From NCBI GenBank assembly GCA_903858015.1, contig CAIOGZ010000020.1:1-57207 (forward strand): DNA of 57,207 nucleotides. The letters run 5' to 3'. This DNA is from an uncultured cyanobacterium (GTDB lineage Bacteria; Cyanobacteriota; Cyanobacteriia; PCC-6307; Cyanobiaceae). The notes beneath the pieces were generated by a model that saw only the letters and a list, made by a program, of their open reading frames with translations, was not told where the DNA came from and ran no database searches. Shown one piece after another: positions 39,848 to 49,249 of this stretch (within the stretch, counting starts at the first letter, position 1; each line of letters begins with the position of its first letter). The position numbers and the translations under genes are program-made.

Positions 39848-41791
39848 TCACAACCGGAACATCACCTGGGAAATCACCACCCAGGCGTTCTTGTCGCCGA
39901 ACACGTCGTAGGTGGTGAGTTTGTAATTGCCCTCCAGGCCCAGCTGCAGCCAGGGATTCACATCCCACAGCAGGTTGGCGAAGATGCCGCTGTTGACCTG
40001 CAGGCCGAACAGCCCGGAGTCCTGGGCGTGGTCGATGCCATAGCCGAGGTTGAGGCGCAGGTTATCGGCCAGGTACACGTAGAGCTCGCCCCAGCCGCCG
40101 GCGGTGGGCACCGCCTGGTTGGTGGCGCGGTTGTAGGTCTGGAGGATGCCGGCCATGTATTCGCCCAGGCCCTGGCCGCTGTAGAGCTCGCCGCTGAGGC
40201 CGAAGCGGCGGCCCAGGGCGATCTGGCCATCGATGGCGGCCCCCCACACGTTCACCGTGCTGCGATCGGAAACCAGGGTGAGCGGATCGCTGGGGCGGAT
40301 GTTGTCGAGCACCCGCAGCTGGCCCACCACGCCCGACACCCCCAGCTCCACCGGCCGCAGGCTGCGGCCGCCGGCACGGTCGGCGTAGGCGCCGAAGCCG
40401 AGGTTGAGCCGCGCCTCCAGGTTGGGCCAGCCGTTGTCCTCCACGAACTCCTGACCTTGGAGATTGGCCAAATCCACATTGCTGGGCAGGGCGGTGGTGA
40501 CCGGCGAGGAGGCCGCCAGCTGCACCACCCCACCAAAACCTCGGCCCGCCTCGAAGCTGTGCTCCAGCCGGAACTGGGGCCGGTAGGCGCCGGGGTTGCC
40601 GGTGGCTGCTAACTTGCCGTTGGGCAGGGTGTCTGGATCGCGGGGGGCGAACACATCGAAGTTCTGGCCGGCGGCCACCCGCCAGGCGCCATTGCCGATC
40701 TCGCCGTAGGCCACCACGGGCGTGAAGCTGTAGCCCTCCGCCAGCAGGTTGTCCTGCAGCCAGAAGATGGCAAAGGCGCCGGCGGTCCAGTTGCCCCACT
40801 TCGGCCCGCGGAAGGCCGCGTACACCATGCTCTGCTGGGCCGAGAGGTCGTAGGAGGGGGCCGGATCCTTCGGGCTCACGATCAGGGGCTGGCCCGGGTT
40901 GAAGGTGTAGCGGCTGCTTGAGAAGCCCAGCAGCTTGGCCTCGGCCCACAGCCGCAGGGTGGCGCCGCCGGCCTGGAGGGCGAAACCCTTGCCGGGGCTG
41001 TAGGCGGCCGCGGATGCCGGTGCGGTGGGCGCGCCGGGAGGTGCTGATGCGGTCAGGGTGCTGGCAGTGCCTGCAGCTGCGGCGGTTGCAGGGGCGGCGG
41101 GAACGCCGGGTGTGGCGGCCAACGGGCCTGGGGCCGGAGCTGTGGAGCCCGGAGCCGTTGCAGAGGCCATAACCCCGGCGGCTGGGGTGGTGGTGGCTGG
41201 AGGCGCTGGGGCTGATCCGGTTCCAGGGCCGGCGGATTGGGATGAGGCCGCAACGGGTAGGGCACCACCGGCAGGGAATTCGGCCGCGGTGGGAGCGCTG
41301 GAGATGGCGGCACCTGGGATGGCAGCACCAGGGCTGGCGGGCTGGCCCGTGAGCTGCTGACGCAGCTGGGCCAGGTCGGCGGCGAGGGCTTGCTGGCGGG
41401 AGCTTTCGGCGGCCAGTTGGCTCTGCTGGGCCGCGATGCGCTGGCGTGAAGTCGCCAGCTCCTGCTCCAGTCGCTCCAGCCGGCTCAGGGGATCGCCGGG
41501 GATGCGGCAGGCGGGGGCGGCGGCCAGCTTCGCCGCCAGGCCCGGATCGGTACGCAGGAGCTCGACCGGCGCCGTGGTGGCCGCTAACCCCAAGGCGCGG
41601 CGGCACCCGGGCACCGCCAGGCTGGCGGCCACGCCCTGTGGCCCAGGCGCCTCGGCCCGGGCGGGGGGAAGTTGGGCGATCGCAGTGCCTCCCGCCAGCA
41701 GCAGGGGGAGCAGACACGGGCCAGGCCGGTTCAACACGCAGGCAATGGCAAAGCTGGCTGGATGATCGCGATCGACGCGGCGATTCGCCAT
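39848..41791 (-). CDS. Outer-membrane beta-barrel (porin-like) with coiled coil and Pro/Ala linker
   Basis: 647 residues. An N-terminal signal (PCLLPLLLAGGTAIA) is followed by a coiled coil near 110-160 (RLEQELATSRQRIAAQQSQL), a long Ala/Pro/Thr linker to ~275 and a C-terminal barrel of ~370 residues. The barrel has alternating strands (LRLWAEAKLLGFSSSRYTFN, WGELYVYLADNLRLNLGYGI) and terminates in VVISQVMFRL, an aromatic/Leu end typical of barrels. It may be a transport channel for the nearby exported hydrolases; that link is inferred. No SLH domain is evident, unlike major cyanobacterial porins. Confidence 0.75.
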   Translation of the reverse strand: MANRRVDRDHPASFAIACVLNRPGPCLLPLLLAGGTAIAQLPPARAEAPGPQGVAASLAVPGCRRALGLAATTAPVELLRTDPGLAAKLAAAPACRIPGDPLSRLERLEQELATSRQRIAAQQSQLAAESSRQQALAADLAQLRQQLTGQPASPGAAIPGAAISSAPTAAEFPAGGALPVAASSQSAGPGTGSAPAPPATTTPAAGVMASATAPGSTAPAPGPLAATPGVPAAPATAAAAGTASTLTASAPPGAPTAPASAAAYSPGKGFALQAGGATLRLWAEAKLLGFSSSRYTFNPGQPLIVSPKDPAPSYDLSAQQSMVYAAFRGPKWGNWTAGAFAIFWLQDNLLAEGYSFTPVVAYGEIGNGAWRVAAGQNFDVFAPRDPDTLPNGKLAATGNPGAYRPQFRLEHSFEAGRGFGGVVQLAASSPVTTALPSNVDLANLQGQEFVEDNGWPNLEARLNLGFGAYADRAGGRSLRPVELGVSGVVGQLRVLDNIRPSDPLTLVSDRSTVNVWGAAIDGQIALGRRFGLSGELYSGQGLGEYMAGILQTYNRATNQAVPTAGGWGELYVYLADNLRLNLGYGIDHAQDSGLFGLQVNSGIFANLLWDVNPWLQLGLEGNYKLTTYDVFGDKNAWVVISQVMFRL

Positions 41792-41807
41792 GGATCAGCG
41801 GCGATGG

Positions 41808-41927
41808 CACTGCACAGAAAACGCAGATCTGCGGCGACCGCCCTGGAGCAGGCCAACCTTTTTCCCGCTGCCCCAGCCTTACGGCGGCCATCATCTGGTC
41901 CATTTCAACGATGCCCCTCCCGCGGAC
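41808..41927 (+). repeat. Duplicated leader element, copy A
   Basis: About 120 bp very similar to copy B at 43537-43657. Both begin CACTGC-CAGAAAACGCA and share GGCCA-CTGGTC-TTTC-ACGA-GCCCCT further on. In copy B the coding start of the beta-barrel gene lies within it; in copy A the corresponding ATG is lost, so copy A is a remnant leader. CGCAGATCTGCG at 41822-41833 is a perfect palindrome. Confidence 0.7.
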
Positions 41928-41959
41928 CAATCCCTAGCCCAGCCCCCCACGCCCGGCCC

Positions 41960-42085
41960 GGCAACGCGGCGGCTCCGGCGGGAAGTGCGGAGGCGGTGGG
42001 AGCGCTGGAGGTGGGAGCGCTGGAGCTGGCAACAGCTGGGATGGCTGCACCGGTACCTGCGGACTGGCCGGTGAGCTGAAGACGA
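41960..42085 (-). pseudogene. Fragment duplicated from the porin-like gene linker
   Basis: Minus-strand reading gives QLTGQSAGTGAAIPAVASSS and APTASALPAGAAALPG, closely matching the porin-like protein QLTGQPASPGAAIPGAAISS and PTAAEFPAGGALP. It has no start or barrel, so it is a remnant of a second porin copy next to the first. Confidence 0.55.
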
Positions 42086-42135
42086 ACGACTAGGCCCATG
42101 CAGGATAATTTGGCAGGCGTGGCTTTAGAGTTGAT

Positions 42136-43353
42136 TTGATCTTTTTGGCACCGATCTTGAGCCTTAACCGCCGGCGCCGCCATCGCCTCCAGTCGTTGCT
42201 GATCGCCCCATGGGCTCTGGCTGTCTTGGCCATGGCGCCAGAGCTGGTCAGCGCCGCTGCGCCGCCGGCTGGGGTTAGGGCCGCTGGGGTCAAGGCCGGT
42301 GGGGTCAGGACCGTTTTCACCGGTGATGTGATCAACGGCAAGAAAGTGGTGAGTTCACTCAATACCGACGACCTGGAGCCCGGCCGCAAACATCTGCTTT
42401 ATTTCCAGGGTGTGCAGATGTCCACGGGGCAGTATTGGTATGTCTCGGTGATCGTGGCCAAGGGGATCCGGCCTGGCAAGCGTTTCACTTTGACCAGTGG
42501 TGTCCATGGCGATGAGATGAGTTCGGTGCACACCGTTCAGACGATCATGGGTCGCCTCAAGCCGGCCGAAATGACAGGCACCGTGATGGCGGTTCTCGAC
42601 ATTGCCCGCCCGGCGATGGAGAGTATGCAGCGGCGCTGGCCGAGCATGGGCCGGGGCCTGGAGTTGACCGACATGAACCGCGAGTGGCCCGGCAACGAAC
42701 AGGGCCTCGGTGCCGCTAGCCGCCAGGCCGGCCTGCTGTTCAATCGGCTGCTCAGACCCAATACCGATTTAGCCATTGATTTTCATACCGGCACCACGGG
42801 CCTCGACGCTGCCGCCTTTCACATCGGCGACATGCGCATCCCGGAGGTCAAGACGATGATGATGCTCTATCCCGTGCCGATGATCTGGGACAATCCCGTG
42901 TATCCCAGTGTTCTCCACAACGCTTTCATCAAAGCCGGCATTCCCTGTTTTACCCCTGAGATTGGCCCGGCGCGGCGGCTGGATCTGGACATGATTCCCC
43001 TGTTCGTGGATGGCACTCTGAATGTCTTGAAGCACTATGGTGTGATTCCCGGCCCCATCGGGCGCACCGCCGTCGACGCGAATGTGTTGATCGCTCAGAA
43101 CGTTTACACCGTCTTGAGTAGCAAGGGAGGCTTCATTGAATGGCTGGTCAAAATCACCGATAACGTGAGGGCCGGTCAAAAGTTGGCGATTCAGCGCAAT
43201 GCCTTCGGTGAGGTGCTGGCTGAATACACCAGCCCCGTCCAGGGCCGGGTCGCTGGCCTACGCAGCGATGCCACATCGGAGCCCGGTAATGTGCTGCTGT
43301 TCATTCTATCCACTTCAGCCCCAGCTTCTGGCGCGGTTCCCTACGCGGAATAG
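42136..43353 (+). CDS. Exported zinc deacylase/peptidase, M14-like (AstE/AspA family)
   Basis: 405 residues from a TTG; no ATG is found before the conserved region. A signal-like hydrophobic stretch (LLIAPWALAVLAMAPELVSA) is followed by the family core: TSGVHGDEMSSVHTV supplies the zinc His and Glu, LELTDMNREWPGN, AIDFHTGTTGLDAAAFHIGD holds the third ligand, and FTPEIGPA. Members remove acyl groups from amino acids, or succinyl/acetyl from amides. The C-terminal lipoyl-like stretch (VRAGQKLAIQRNAFGEVL) is typical of the family. Probably works with the neighbouring amidohydrolases. Confidence 0.85.
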   Translation: MIFLAPILSLNRRRRHRLQSLLIAPWALAVLAMAPELVSAAAPPAGVRAAGVKAGGVRTVFTGDVINGKKVVSSLNTDDLEPGRKHLLYFQGVQMSTGQYWYVSVIVAKGIRPGKRFTLTSGVHGDEMSSVHTVQTIMGRLKPAEMTGTVMAVLDIARPAMESMQRRWPSMGRGLELTDMNREWPGNEQGLGAASRQAGLLFNRLLRPNTDLAIDFHTGTTGLDAAAFHIGDMRIPEVKTMMMLYPVPMIWDNPVYPSVLHNAFIKAGIPCFTPEIGPARRLDLDMIPLFVDGTLNVLKHYGVIPGPIGRTAVDANVLIAQNVYTVLSSKGGFIEWLVKITDNVRAGQKLAIQRNAFGEVLAEYTSPVQGRVAGLRSDATSEPGNVLLFILSTSAPASGAVPYAE

Positions 43354-43536
43354 ACGTTGGCCGCTCGGATTCTGCCAACTGTTCGATCCCAGATTTCAAG
43401 CCTGGATCGGTGGAGGCGAGCCGGCAGCCCCGGTTTCGCCGCAGCTGACCTTCCCGAGCTACATCACTCGCGGGGACGTTGCCCGTGGCGCTGGCGTACC
43501 CTGAAGTAGTGAAATCCCACGGTCGCTACTCGGTTT

Positions 43537-43657
43537 CACTGCGCAGAAAACGCAAAACTGCGGCATCCGCTCCAGGGCAGGCCTACCTTTTATCGGCCGT
43601 CCCATCGTTTGCATGGCCACGAACTGGTCGCTTTCGACGAAGCCCCTACTGCAGACG
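43537..43657 (+). repeat. Duplicated leader element, copy B (promoter/start of barrel gene)
   Basis: Counterpart of copy A. It begins 76 bases before the ATG of the barrel gene and extends ~45 bases into it. CGCAAAACTGCG could form a small hairpin (CGCA/TGCG) like the palindrome in copy A. It probably contains the gene promoter or leader. Confidence 0.65.
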
Positions 43658-44674
43658 ATGCTGATTCCTTGTGCCCCGGCTTCAGCCCCAGCCCGACGCC
43701 GCAGCAGCTCTGGGGGGGTGGCCCTGGGGCTCGCGGGCCTGCTTCTGGGTTTCCTTCCAGCCCCGCCGGTCCTGGCAACGGAGCTTCCAGCGGGCCCGAC
43801 AACACCCCAAGCCGCCGAAGTCCCCGCCAGCGGCCAGGGCGTTGCGGCAGTTCAAGCCAACCAACCCGTGATCGCCCAGGCCCCGGGCCCGGCCGCTGGG
43901 GGTGGCCAAGGGCAGGAAACACCCCAGGAGTTGCGCAACGAGGAGGCCAGCCTGGCCAGGCAACTGGCCAACCCGGTGGCCTCGCTGATCAGCGTGCCAC
44001 TCCAGTTCAACTACGACCGTGGCATCGGCGTTCAGGAGAGCATCCAGCGGGCCAACCTCAACATCCAGCCGGTGGTGCCCTTCAAGCTCTCGGCCGACTG
44101 GAACCTGATCTCCCGCACGATCCTGCCGGTGGTGAACTTCCAAGGCTTGGCCGGGGCGGAAAGCGGCCAGCTCAATTTCGGCGACACCGTGCAGAGCCTG
44201 TTCCTCTCCCCCGCCAAGCCCGGTCCCAGGGGCGTGATCTGGGGCGTTGGTCCGGTGGCCCTGCTGCCCACCGCCACCGGCCAACTCAGCGGCCTCCACC
44301 AATGGGGCCTCGGACCCACCGGCGTGGCCCTACTGCAACGGGGCCAATGGACGGTGGGCGCCCTGGCCAACCACCTCTGGAGTGTGGCCAACAACGGCTC
44401 CAACGCCAATGTGAATGCCACCTTCCTGCAGCCGTTCCTGGCTTACACCACCCCCAACGCCTGGACCTTCAGCCTCAACACCGAATCCACCTACGACTGG
44501 GCCGCAGGCCAGTGGGCCGTGCCGCTCAACCTGGTGGTGACCAAGGTGACCAAGGTGGGCAACCAGCTGCTGTCCCTGGGAGCGGGAGTGCGTTATTGGG
44601 TCGATGGACCCGATAGCGGCCCCCACGGCTGGGGAGCCCGCTTGGTGGCGACCCTGCTCTTTCCCACCCGCTGA
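43613..44674 (+). CDS. Outer-membrane transporter-like beta-barrel protein
   Basis: 353 residues. A signal peptide (GGVALGLAGLLLGFLPAPPV, LATELPAG) is followed by a ~60-residue Pro/Ala/Gln region and a barrel of ~240 residues. ASLARQLANPVASLISVPLQ starts the barrel; WGVGPVALLPTA and LSLGAGVRYWVDGP are strands; it ends VATLLFPTR with an aromatic strand. This is the MetA/neuromedin-type outer-membrane transporter family common in cyanobacteria and proteobacteria. It precedes the second amidohydrolase by 24 bases on the same strand, so the two are probably co-transcribed. Confidence 0.85.
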   Translation: MATNWSLSTKPLLQTMLIPCAPASAPARRRSSSGGVALGLAGLLLGFLPAPPVLATELPAGPTTPQAAEVPASGQGVAAVQANQPVIAQAPGPAAGGGQGQETPQELRNEEASLARQLANPVASLISVPLQFNYDRGIGVQESIQRANLNIQPVVPFKLSADWNLISRTILPVVNFQGLAGAESGQLNFGDTVQSLFLSPAKPGPRGVIWGVGPVALLPTATGQLSGLHQWGLGPTGVALLQRGQWTVGALANHLWSVANNGSNANVNATFLQPFLAYTTPNAWTFSLNTESTYDWAAGQWAVPLNLVVTKVTKVGNQLLSLGAGVRYWVDGPDSGPHGWGARLVATLLFPTR

Positions 44675-44698
44675 ACCCCATCCCAGTCCCTGCCGCCC

Positions 44699-46615
44699 AT
44701 GACTCCCCTGGCCCCTGTGGTTGTCCCTGGCCTTCGGGCCGCCGGCCTTGGCCTGGCCTTGGGCCTGATCGGTGCCACCGCCTCCCCGCTGGGAGCGGCA
44801 CCGCTGCCGCAGCCCGCCGCCACGCTGTATCGCGGCGGCGACATCCTCACCATGGCGGGGCCCAAGCCCGCCTACGCCGAGGCGCTGGTGGAGAAAGGCG
44901 GGCGCATCCTCTATGTGGGGCCCCTGGCCGGGGCGATCAAGGCCGCCGGTGGCGGCGCCCGCCAGGTGAACCTGGCCGGCCGCACCCTGCTGCCGGGCTT
45001 CATCGATGCCCATGGCCACCTCGTGCTGGCCAGCCACACCCTGCTCAACGCCAACCTGAACGGCGTCAAGAGCATCCCCGAGCTGCTGGGGCGGATGAAG
45101 GCCCACGCCGCCACCCTGCCCGAGGGCGTGATGGTGGAGGGCCTGGGCTACCGGGCTGAACAACTCGCCGAAAACCGCCACCCCAGCAAGGAGGAGCTCG
45201 ACAGCGTGGGCGCCAGCCGGCCGGTGTTCGTGCAGGACGGCTCCGGCCACCAGGGGTCGATCAACTCCATGCTGCTCAAGCAGATGGGCTGGAGCGCCAG
45301 CAGCAAGGATCCGGCCGGGGGGGTGATCTCCCGCAAACCGGGCGGCAGCGAGCCCAGCGGCCCCATCGCCGAAGCGCCGGTGTTTGCGGTGCTGGCGGCC
45401 AAGGCGCCCCTCACCCCGGCCCAGATTCGCCTCGGGGTGGCCAAGGCCGGGGCCCTCTGGACAGCCAATGGCCAAACAACGGCCTCCGAGATGGGTTTTG
45501 GCCTCAGCGATGACGACATCGACGTAGCCCGTCTGATCATCGACGAGAAGCTGCTGCCGATCGACCTACTGCTCTATGTCAAACATTCCTTTCTCGAGCA
45601 GGCCAAGGCGGGCCGCAGCGCCGTGGTCGCCCAGTACGCCGATCCCGCGTCGCGGGCGCCGCGGCTGGATGGCGATGGGCGCTACCTCAACCGGGTGCGG
45701 CTGGCGGGGGTGAAGTTCTGGCTGGACGGCAGCATGGACAACGCCTTCATGTCCCAGCCTTACACCAACAATCCGCCGGGTAATACGGCGAAAAACTTCC
45801 GCGGCCTGGCCGTGGATCCCCAGGCCGCCGTGGAGACCACCGTGGCCACCTACTGGCAGAGCAACCGCCAGGTGGCCGGCCACGCCATCGGCGACCAGGC
45901 GGTCGACAACTTCCTGAGCGCGATCGAGAAGGCCTACGCCGCCCAGGGCCCCGCCGACCACCGGCCGATCATCCAGCACGCCCAGTTCCTGCGGCCCGAC
46001 CAGATCGTGCGGGCCAAAAAGGTGGGGGCGATCACCAGCTTCACCGCCGGCGGCATTTATCCCATGGGCGATTACCTGGCCCGCTTGATGGGCCCGCAGC
46101 GGCTGGCCTGGGCCGGCGTAGCCGGATCGGTGCAGCGGGCCGGCATCCCCTGGACCATGCACCACGACATGCCCGCCGGCGTCAGCCCCAGCCTGATCTA
46201 TGCCCTCTGGAACATCGTGAACCGCACCACCAAATCAGGGTTGGTGCTCGCACCCCAGGAAAAGGTGAGCCCCTACGACGGCCTGCGGGCCCTCACGATC
46301 AACGGTGCCTACCAGTTCCATGAGGAGAAAACCAAGGGTTCGCTTGAGCCCGGCAAGCTGGCCGATCTGGTGGTGCTGAGCGCCAATCCGTTGAAGGTCG
46401 ATCCCATGACCATCAAGGATATCCAGGTGCTGGAAACGATCAAGGAGGGCACCAGCGTCTACCGCAACCCCTCCCTCAGCGCCGGCGGGGCCACCACCGC
46501 AGCAGCCCCGATCAACGAGAAGGACAACTGCCTGGTGCCCCACGACCAGCCCCAGAAACCCCTCAGCCCGGCCCAGCAGGCCACCATGGATCGCCTGCTG
46601 GCGCCAAAGCCCTGA
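44699..46615 (+). CDS. Exported amidohydrolase, YtcJ-like, paralogue 2
   Basis: 638 residues with a signal peptide (LGLALGLIGATASPLGAAPL). Motifs parallel those of paralogue 1: LYRGGDILTMAGPKPAYAEA, LLPGFIDAHGHLVLASHTLL, FVQDGSGHQGSINSML, VAGHAIGDQAVDNFLSAIEK, IIQHAQFLRPDQIVRAKK, MHHDMPAGVSP and KGSLEPGKLADLVVL. It also carries a ~40-residue Cys-containing tail (NEKDNCLVPHDQPQKPLSPA). Substrate unknown. The gene sits between the barrel protein and the AraC regulator on the same strand. Confidence 0.9.
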   Translation: MTPLAPVVVPGLRAAGLGLALGLIGATASPLGAAPLPQPAATLYRGGDILTMAGPKPAYAEALVEKGGRILYVGPLAGAIKAAGGGARQVNLAGRTLLPGFIDAHGHLVLASHTLLNANLNGVKSIPELLGRMKAHAATLPEGVMVEGLGYRAEQLAENRHPSKEELDSVGASRPVFVQDGSGHQGSINSMLLKQMGWSASSKDPAGGVISRKPGGSEPSGPIAEAPVFAVLAAKAPLTPAQIRLGVAKAGALWTANGQTTASEMGFGLSDDDIDVARLIIDEKLLPIDLLLYVKHSFLEQAKAGRSAVVAQYADPASRAPRLDGDGRYLNRVRLAGVKFWLDGSMDNAFMSQPYTNNPPGNTAKNFRGLAVDPQAAVETTVATYWQSNRQVAGHAIGDQAVDNFLSAIEKAYAAQGPADHRPIIQHAQFLRPDQIVRAKKVGAITSFTAGGIYPMGDYLARLMGPQRLAWAGVAGSVQRAGIPWTMHHDMPAGVSPSLIYALWNIVNRTTKSGLVLAPQEKVSPYDGLRALTINGAYQFHEEKTKGSLEPGKLADLVVLSANPLKVDPMTIKDIQVLETIKEGTSVYRNPSLSAGGATTAAAPINEKDNCLVPHDQPQKPLSPAQQATMDRLLAPKP

Positions 46616-46717
46616 GGCGCTCGACCTGCCAGCCCACCCCAACCAGGCGCTCGGGCTCCGAGCCCATCCGCTGCGGCGATCGATAGCCTGTCCCGCGCAC
46701 GCCGCCGCCCGCGCCCG

Positions 46718-47794
46718 ATGCTCACCATCCCGGCTCGGTGGGGACCCTGTTGCCTCAGCGAACCGCGACTGCCTTTCCTCAGCCTGCCCGAAACCTCCGC
46801 CCAGCTCAGTGATCCGGTGCAGGTGGCCGAGAGGCTCTCCACCCTGATGCCCGTACGCAGTTGTGATGCCTTGGAGCGCCCCTCAGCGGCGCGGCCGTTC
46901 CGCTGTCATACCGGTGGCCTGCAGCTCGGCCCCCTCAGCCTGGTGGCGATCTGGGGACCGGGTCTGCGGGGCGAGGTGGAGGGCGCAGCCCAGGCCAGTT
47001 TCATCCTTCCCTACCGCGGCCAGGGGCACTTCCGGCTCGGCCGCCGCAGCCTGCGCAACCTTGCCGGCCGCACCTTGCTTTATCTCCCCCCAGGGCCTTG
47101 GCGCACCAGCAACGACGCCATGGGGGGCATCACGATCCGGCTCGATCCGGCCCTGATCCGCCAGGTGGGCCTCACCATGGCCGGGCCCCGGGCGGCGCCG
47201 CAGCAGGTGCTGGCCGTGGCCAGCCAGCCCCTGGTGGTGTCGATCGAGGAGCCCTCCACCCAGGCGCAGTTCGAGCGGATCTACCGGCTGATGGGCTTCA
47301 TCAACGGCTTGCTGCTGCGCCATGGCGGCGTGGCGGAAGCGCTGCGGCTGGATGATCTGCTGCTGCGCCAGATCGTGGCGGTGCTGGCCCCGGCCCTGCT
47401 GGCCGAACCGGTGGAGCCCGAGGCGGCGGGCAATCCCTGCGCCATCGATGAGCTGGTCGACTGGATCCACGCCCACTGCCACGAACCGATCAGCCTTTCG
47501 GACCTCGAGCAACGCTCCCACTACTCCCGCCGCAGCCTGCAGTACGCCTTCAAGGCCCGCTTCGCCTGCGGCCCGATGCACTACCTCCGCCGCCAGCGGC
47601 TCTGGCGGGCCCGCCGGCTGCTGGCCCAGGCAACGGCCCCGACCAGCCTCACGAGCGTCGCCCTGAGCTGCGGCTACCTCAGCCTGGCCAGCTTCAGCCG
47701 CGATTTCCGCAGCGCCTTCGGAATCGTTCCCTCCAGCTTGCTGCGGGCGCAGCGGCGGCCGGGTGGGCCGGTGGGCCGGGTTAGGCAGGCCTAG
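46718..47794 (+). CDS. AraC-family transcriptional regulator
   Basis: 358 residues. An N-terminal AraC-binding-2-like ligand domain (~50-200; CHTGGLQLGPLSLVAIWG, TLLYLPPGPWRTSND) is followed by the C-terminal double helix-turn-helix: IDELVDWIHAHCHEPISLSD, LEQRSHYSRRSLQYAFKARF, MHYLRRQRLWRARRLL, LTSVALSCGYLSLASFSRDF and FGIVPSSLLR. Probably controls the adjoining amidohydrolase/barrel genes; no target site was found. Cyanobacteria carry few AraC regulators, so its location here is informative. Confidence 0.9.
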   Translation: MLTIPARWGPCCLSEPRLPFLSLPETSAQLSDPVQVAERLSTLMPVRSCDALERPSAARPFRCHTGGLQLGPLSLVAIWGPGLRGEVEGAAQASFILPYRGQGHFRLGRRSLRNLAGRTLLYLPPGPWRTSNDAMGGITIRLDPALIRQVGLTMAGPRAAPQQVLAVASQPLVVSIEEPSTQAQFERIYRLMGFINGLLLRHGGVAEALRLDDLLLRQIVAVLAPALLAEPVEPEAAGNPCAIDELVDWIHAHCHEPISLSDLEQRSHYSRRSLQYAFKARFACGPMHYLRRQRLWRARRLLAQATAPTSLTSVALSCGYLSLASFSRDFRSAFGIVPSSLLRAQRRPGGPVGRVRQA

Positions 47795-47947
47795 CAGGGC
47801 ATCCCGGCGCCCATCCCGGCAAGGGACGCGGCCGGCTGCCAGGGGTTGCCCCGGCTTCTGCACCGGCTTCTGCTTCGGCTTTCCTCGCCTGCCCTCGCCA
47901 GTATCCCGGCCGCTGTGACAGGCTTTGGCGACGCGCCGCCGCCCGCG

Positions 47948-49180
47948 ATGACCGCCGCCCCGTCCCGCCCCGACACCGCCGTGCCGGCCTGGGCCGACGA
48001 CCTCCGCTACGCCACAACCATCCGTCGCCGCAAGACCCGCAGCGTGCGGGTGGGCGATATCTGGATCGGCAGCGACCACCCGGTGGTGGTGCAGTCGATG
48101 ATCAACGAAGACACCCTGGACATCGAGGGCGCCACCGCCGGCATCCGCCGCCTGCACGAGGCCGGTTGCGAGATCGTGCGCGTCACGGTGCCATCCCTGG
48201 CCCATGCCAAGGCGATGGGCGAGATCCGCCAGCGCCTCGAAGCCAGCTACAAGCCGGTGCCGCTGGTGGCGGACGTGCACCACAACGGTATGAAAATCGC
48301 CCTGGAGGTGGCCCAGCACGTAGACAAGGTGCGGATCAACCCGGGCCTGTTCGTGTTCGACAAGCCCGATCCCAACCGCAGCGAATTCAGCCCCGAGGAG
48401 TTCGCCGCCATCGGCGAGCGGATTGCCGCCACCTTTGAGCCCCTGGTGAGCCTGCTCAAGGCCCAGGACAAGGCGCTGCGGATCGGCGTCAACCACGGTT
48501 CGCTCGCCGAGCGCATGCTGTTTACCTATGGCGATACCCCCCTGGGCATGGTGCAGTCGGCCCTGGAGTTCATCCGCCTCTGTGACCGGCTTGATTTTCA
48601 CAACATTGTTGTGTCGATGAAGGCCTCCCGCGCCCCGGTGATGCTGGCCGCCTACCGGATGATGGCCGACCGGATGGACGCAGAGGGATTCCCCTACCCG
48701 CTGCACCTGGGTGTTACCGAAGCCGGCGACGGCGACTACGGCCGGATCAAAAGCACCGCTGGCATCGCCACCCTGCTCTCCGAAGGGCTGGGCGACACGA
48801 TCCGGGTGTCGCTTACCGAGGCACCGGAGAAGGAGATCCCTGTCTGCTACGCAATCCTGCAGGCGCTGGGGCTGCGCAAAACGATGGTGGAATATGTGGC
48901 CTGTCCCAGCTGTGGCCGCACCCTGTTCAATTTGGAGCAGGTTCTGCATCAGGTTCGGAGCGCTACCGCCCACCTCACCGGCCTAGATATCGCCGTGATG
49001 GGCTGCATCGTCAATGGCCCCGGTGAAATGGCCGACGCCGACTACGGTTACGTGGGCAAAACCCCTGGCACCATTTCGCTTTACCGGGGTCGCGATGAGA
49101 TCCGGCGGGTGCCGGAGGCGGAGGGTGTGGCGGCCCTGATTGCCCTGATTCAGGAGGACGGCCGCTGGGTTGACCCCTGA
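47948..49180 (+). CDS. ispG: 4-hydroxy-3-methylbut-2-enyl diphosphate synthase
   Basis: 410 residues from ATG 47948; an upstream open frame has no similarity. [70 protein letters not shown], and the Fe-S cysteines in [14 protein letters not shown] and [17 protein letters not shown]. It makes HMBPP, the penultimate MEP-pathway intermediate, with ferredoxin electrons in cyanobacteria. Typical length and order; core gene. Confidence 0.97.
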   Translation: MTAAPSRPDTAVPAWADDLRYATTIRRRKTRSVRVGDIWIGSDHPVVVQSMINEDTLDIEGATAGIRRLHEAGCEIVRVTVPSLAHAKAMGEIRQRLEASYKPVPLVADVHHNGMKIALEVAQHVDKVRINPGLFVFDKPDPNRSEFSPEEFAAIGERIAATFEPLVSLLKAQDKALRIGVNHGSLAERMLFTYGDTPLGMVQSALEFIRLCDRLDFHNIVVSMKASRAPVMLAAYRMMADRMDAEGFPYPLHLGVTEAGDGDYGRIKSTAGIATLLSEGLGDTIRVSLTEAPEKEIPVCYAILQALGLRKTMVEYVACPSCGRTLFNLEQVLHQVRSATAHLTGLDIAVMGCIVNGPGEMADADYGYVGKTPGTISLYRGRDEIRRVPEAEGVAALIALIQEDGRWVDP

Positions 49181-49249
49181 GCCTTGCAATGGGGGCAGTT
49201 GGCGGCGCTACCTTAAAGGCAGTTTCTGTTCCTTTCGGGGATTGCCTGC

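Noticed and set aside
40062-41930. 622-codon minus-strand frame overlapping the porin-like gene
   Set aside because: Arg/Pro/Gly-rich shadow; the frame ending at 39848 has signal peptide, coiled coil and barrel features.
46883-48973. 696-codon open frame on the minus strand across the AraC and ispG genes
   Set aside because: Antisense shadow of two recognisable genes; product is His/Gly/Gln-rich low complexity.
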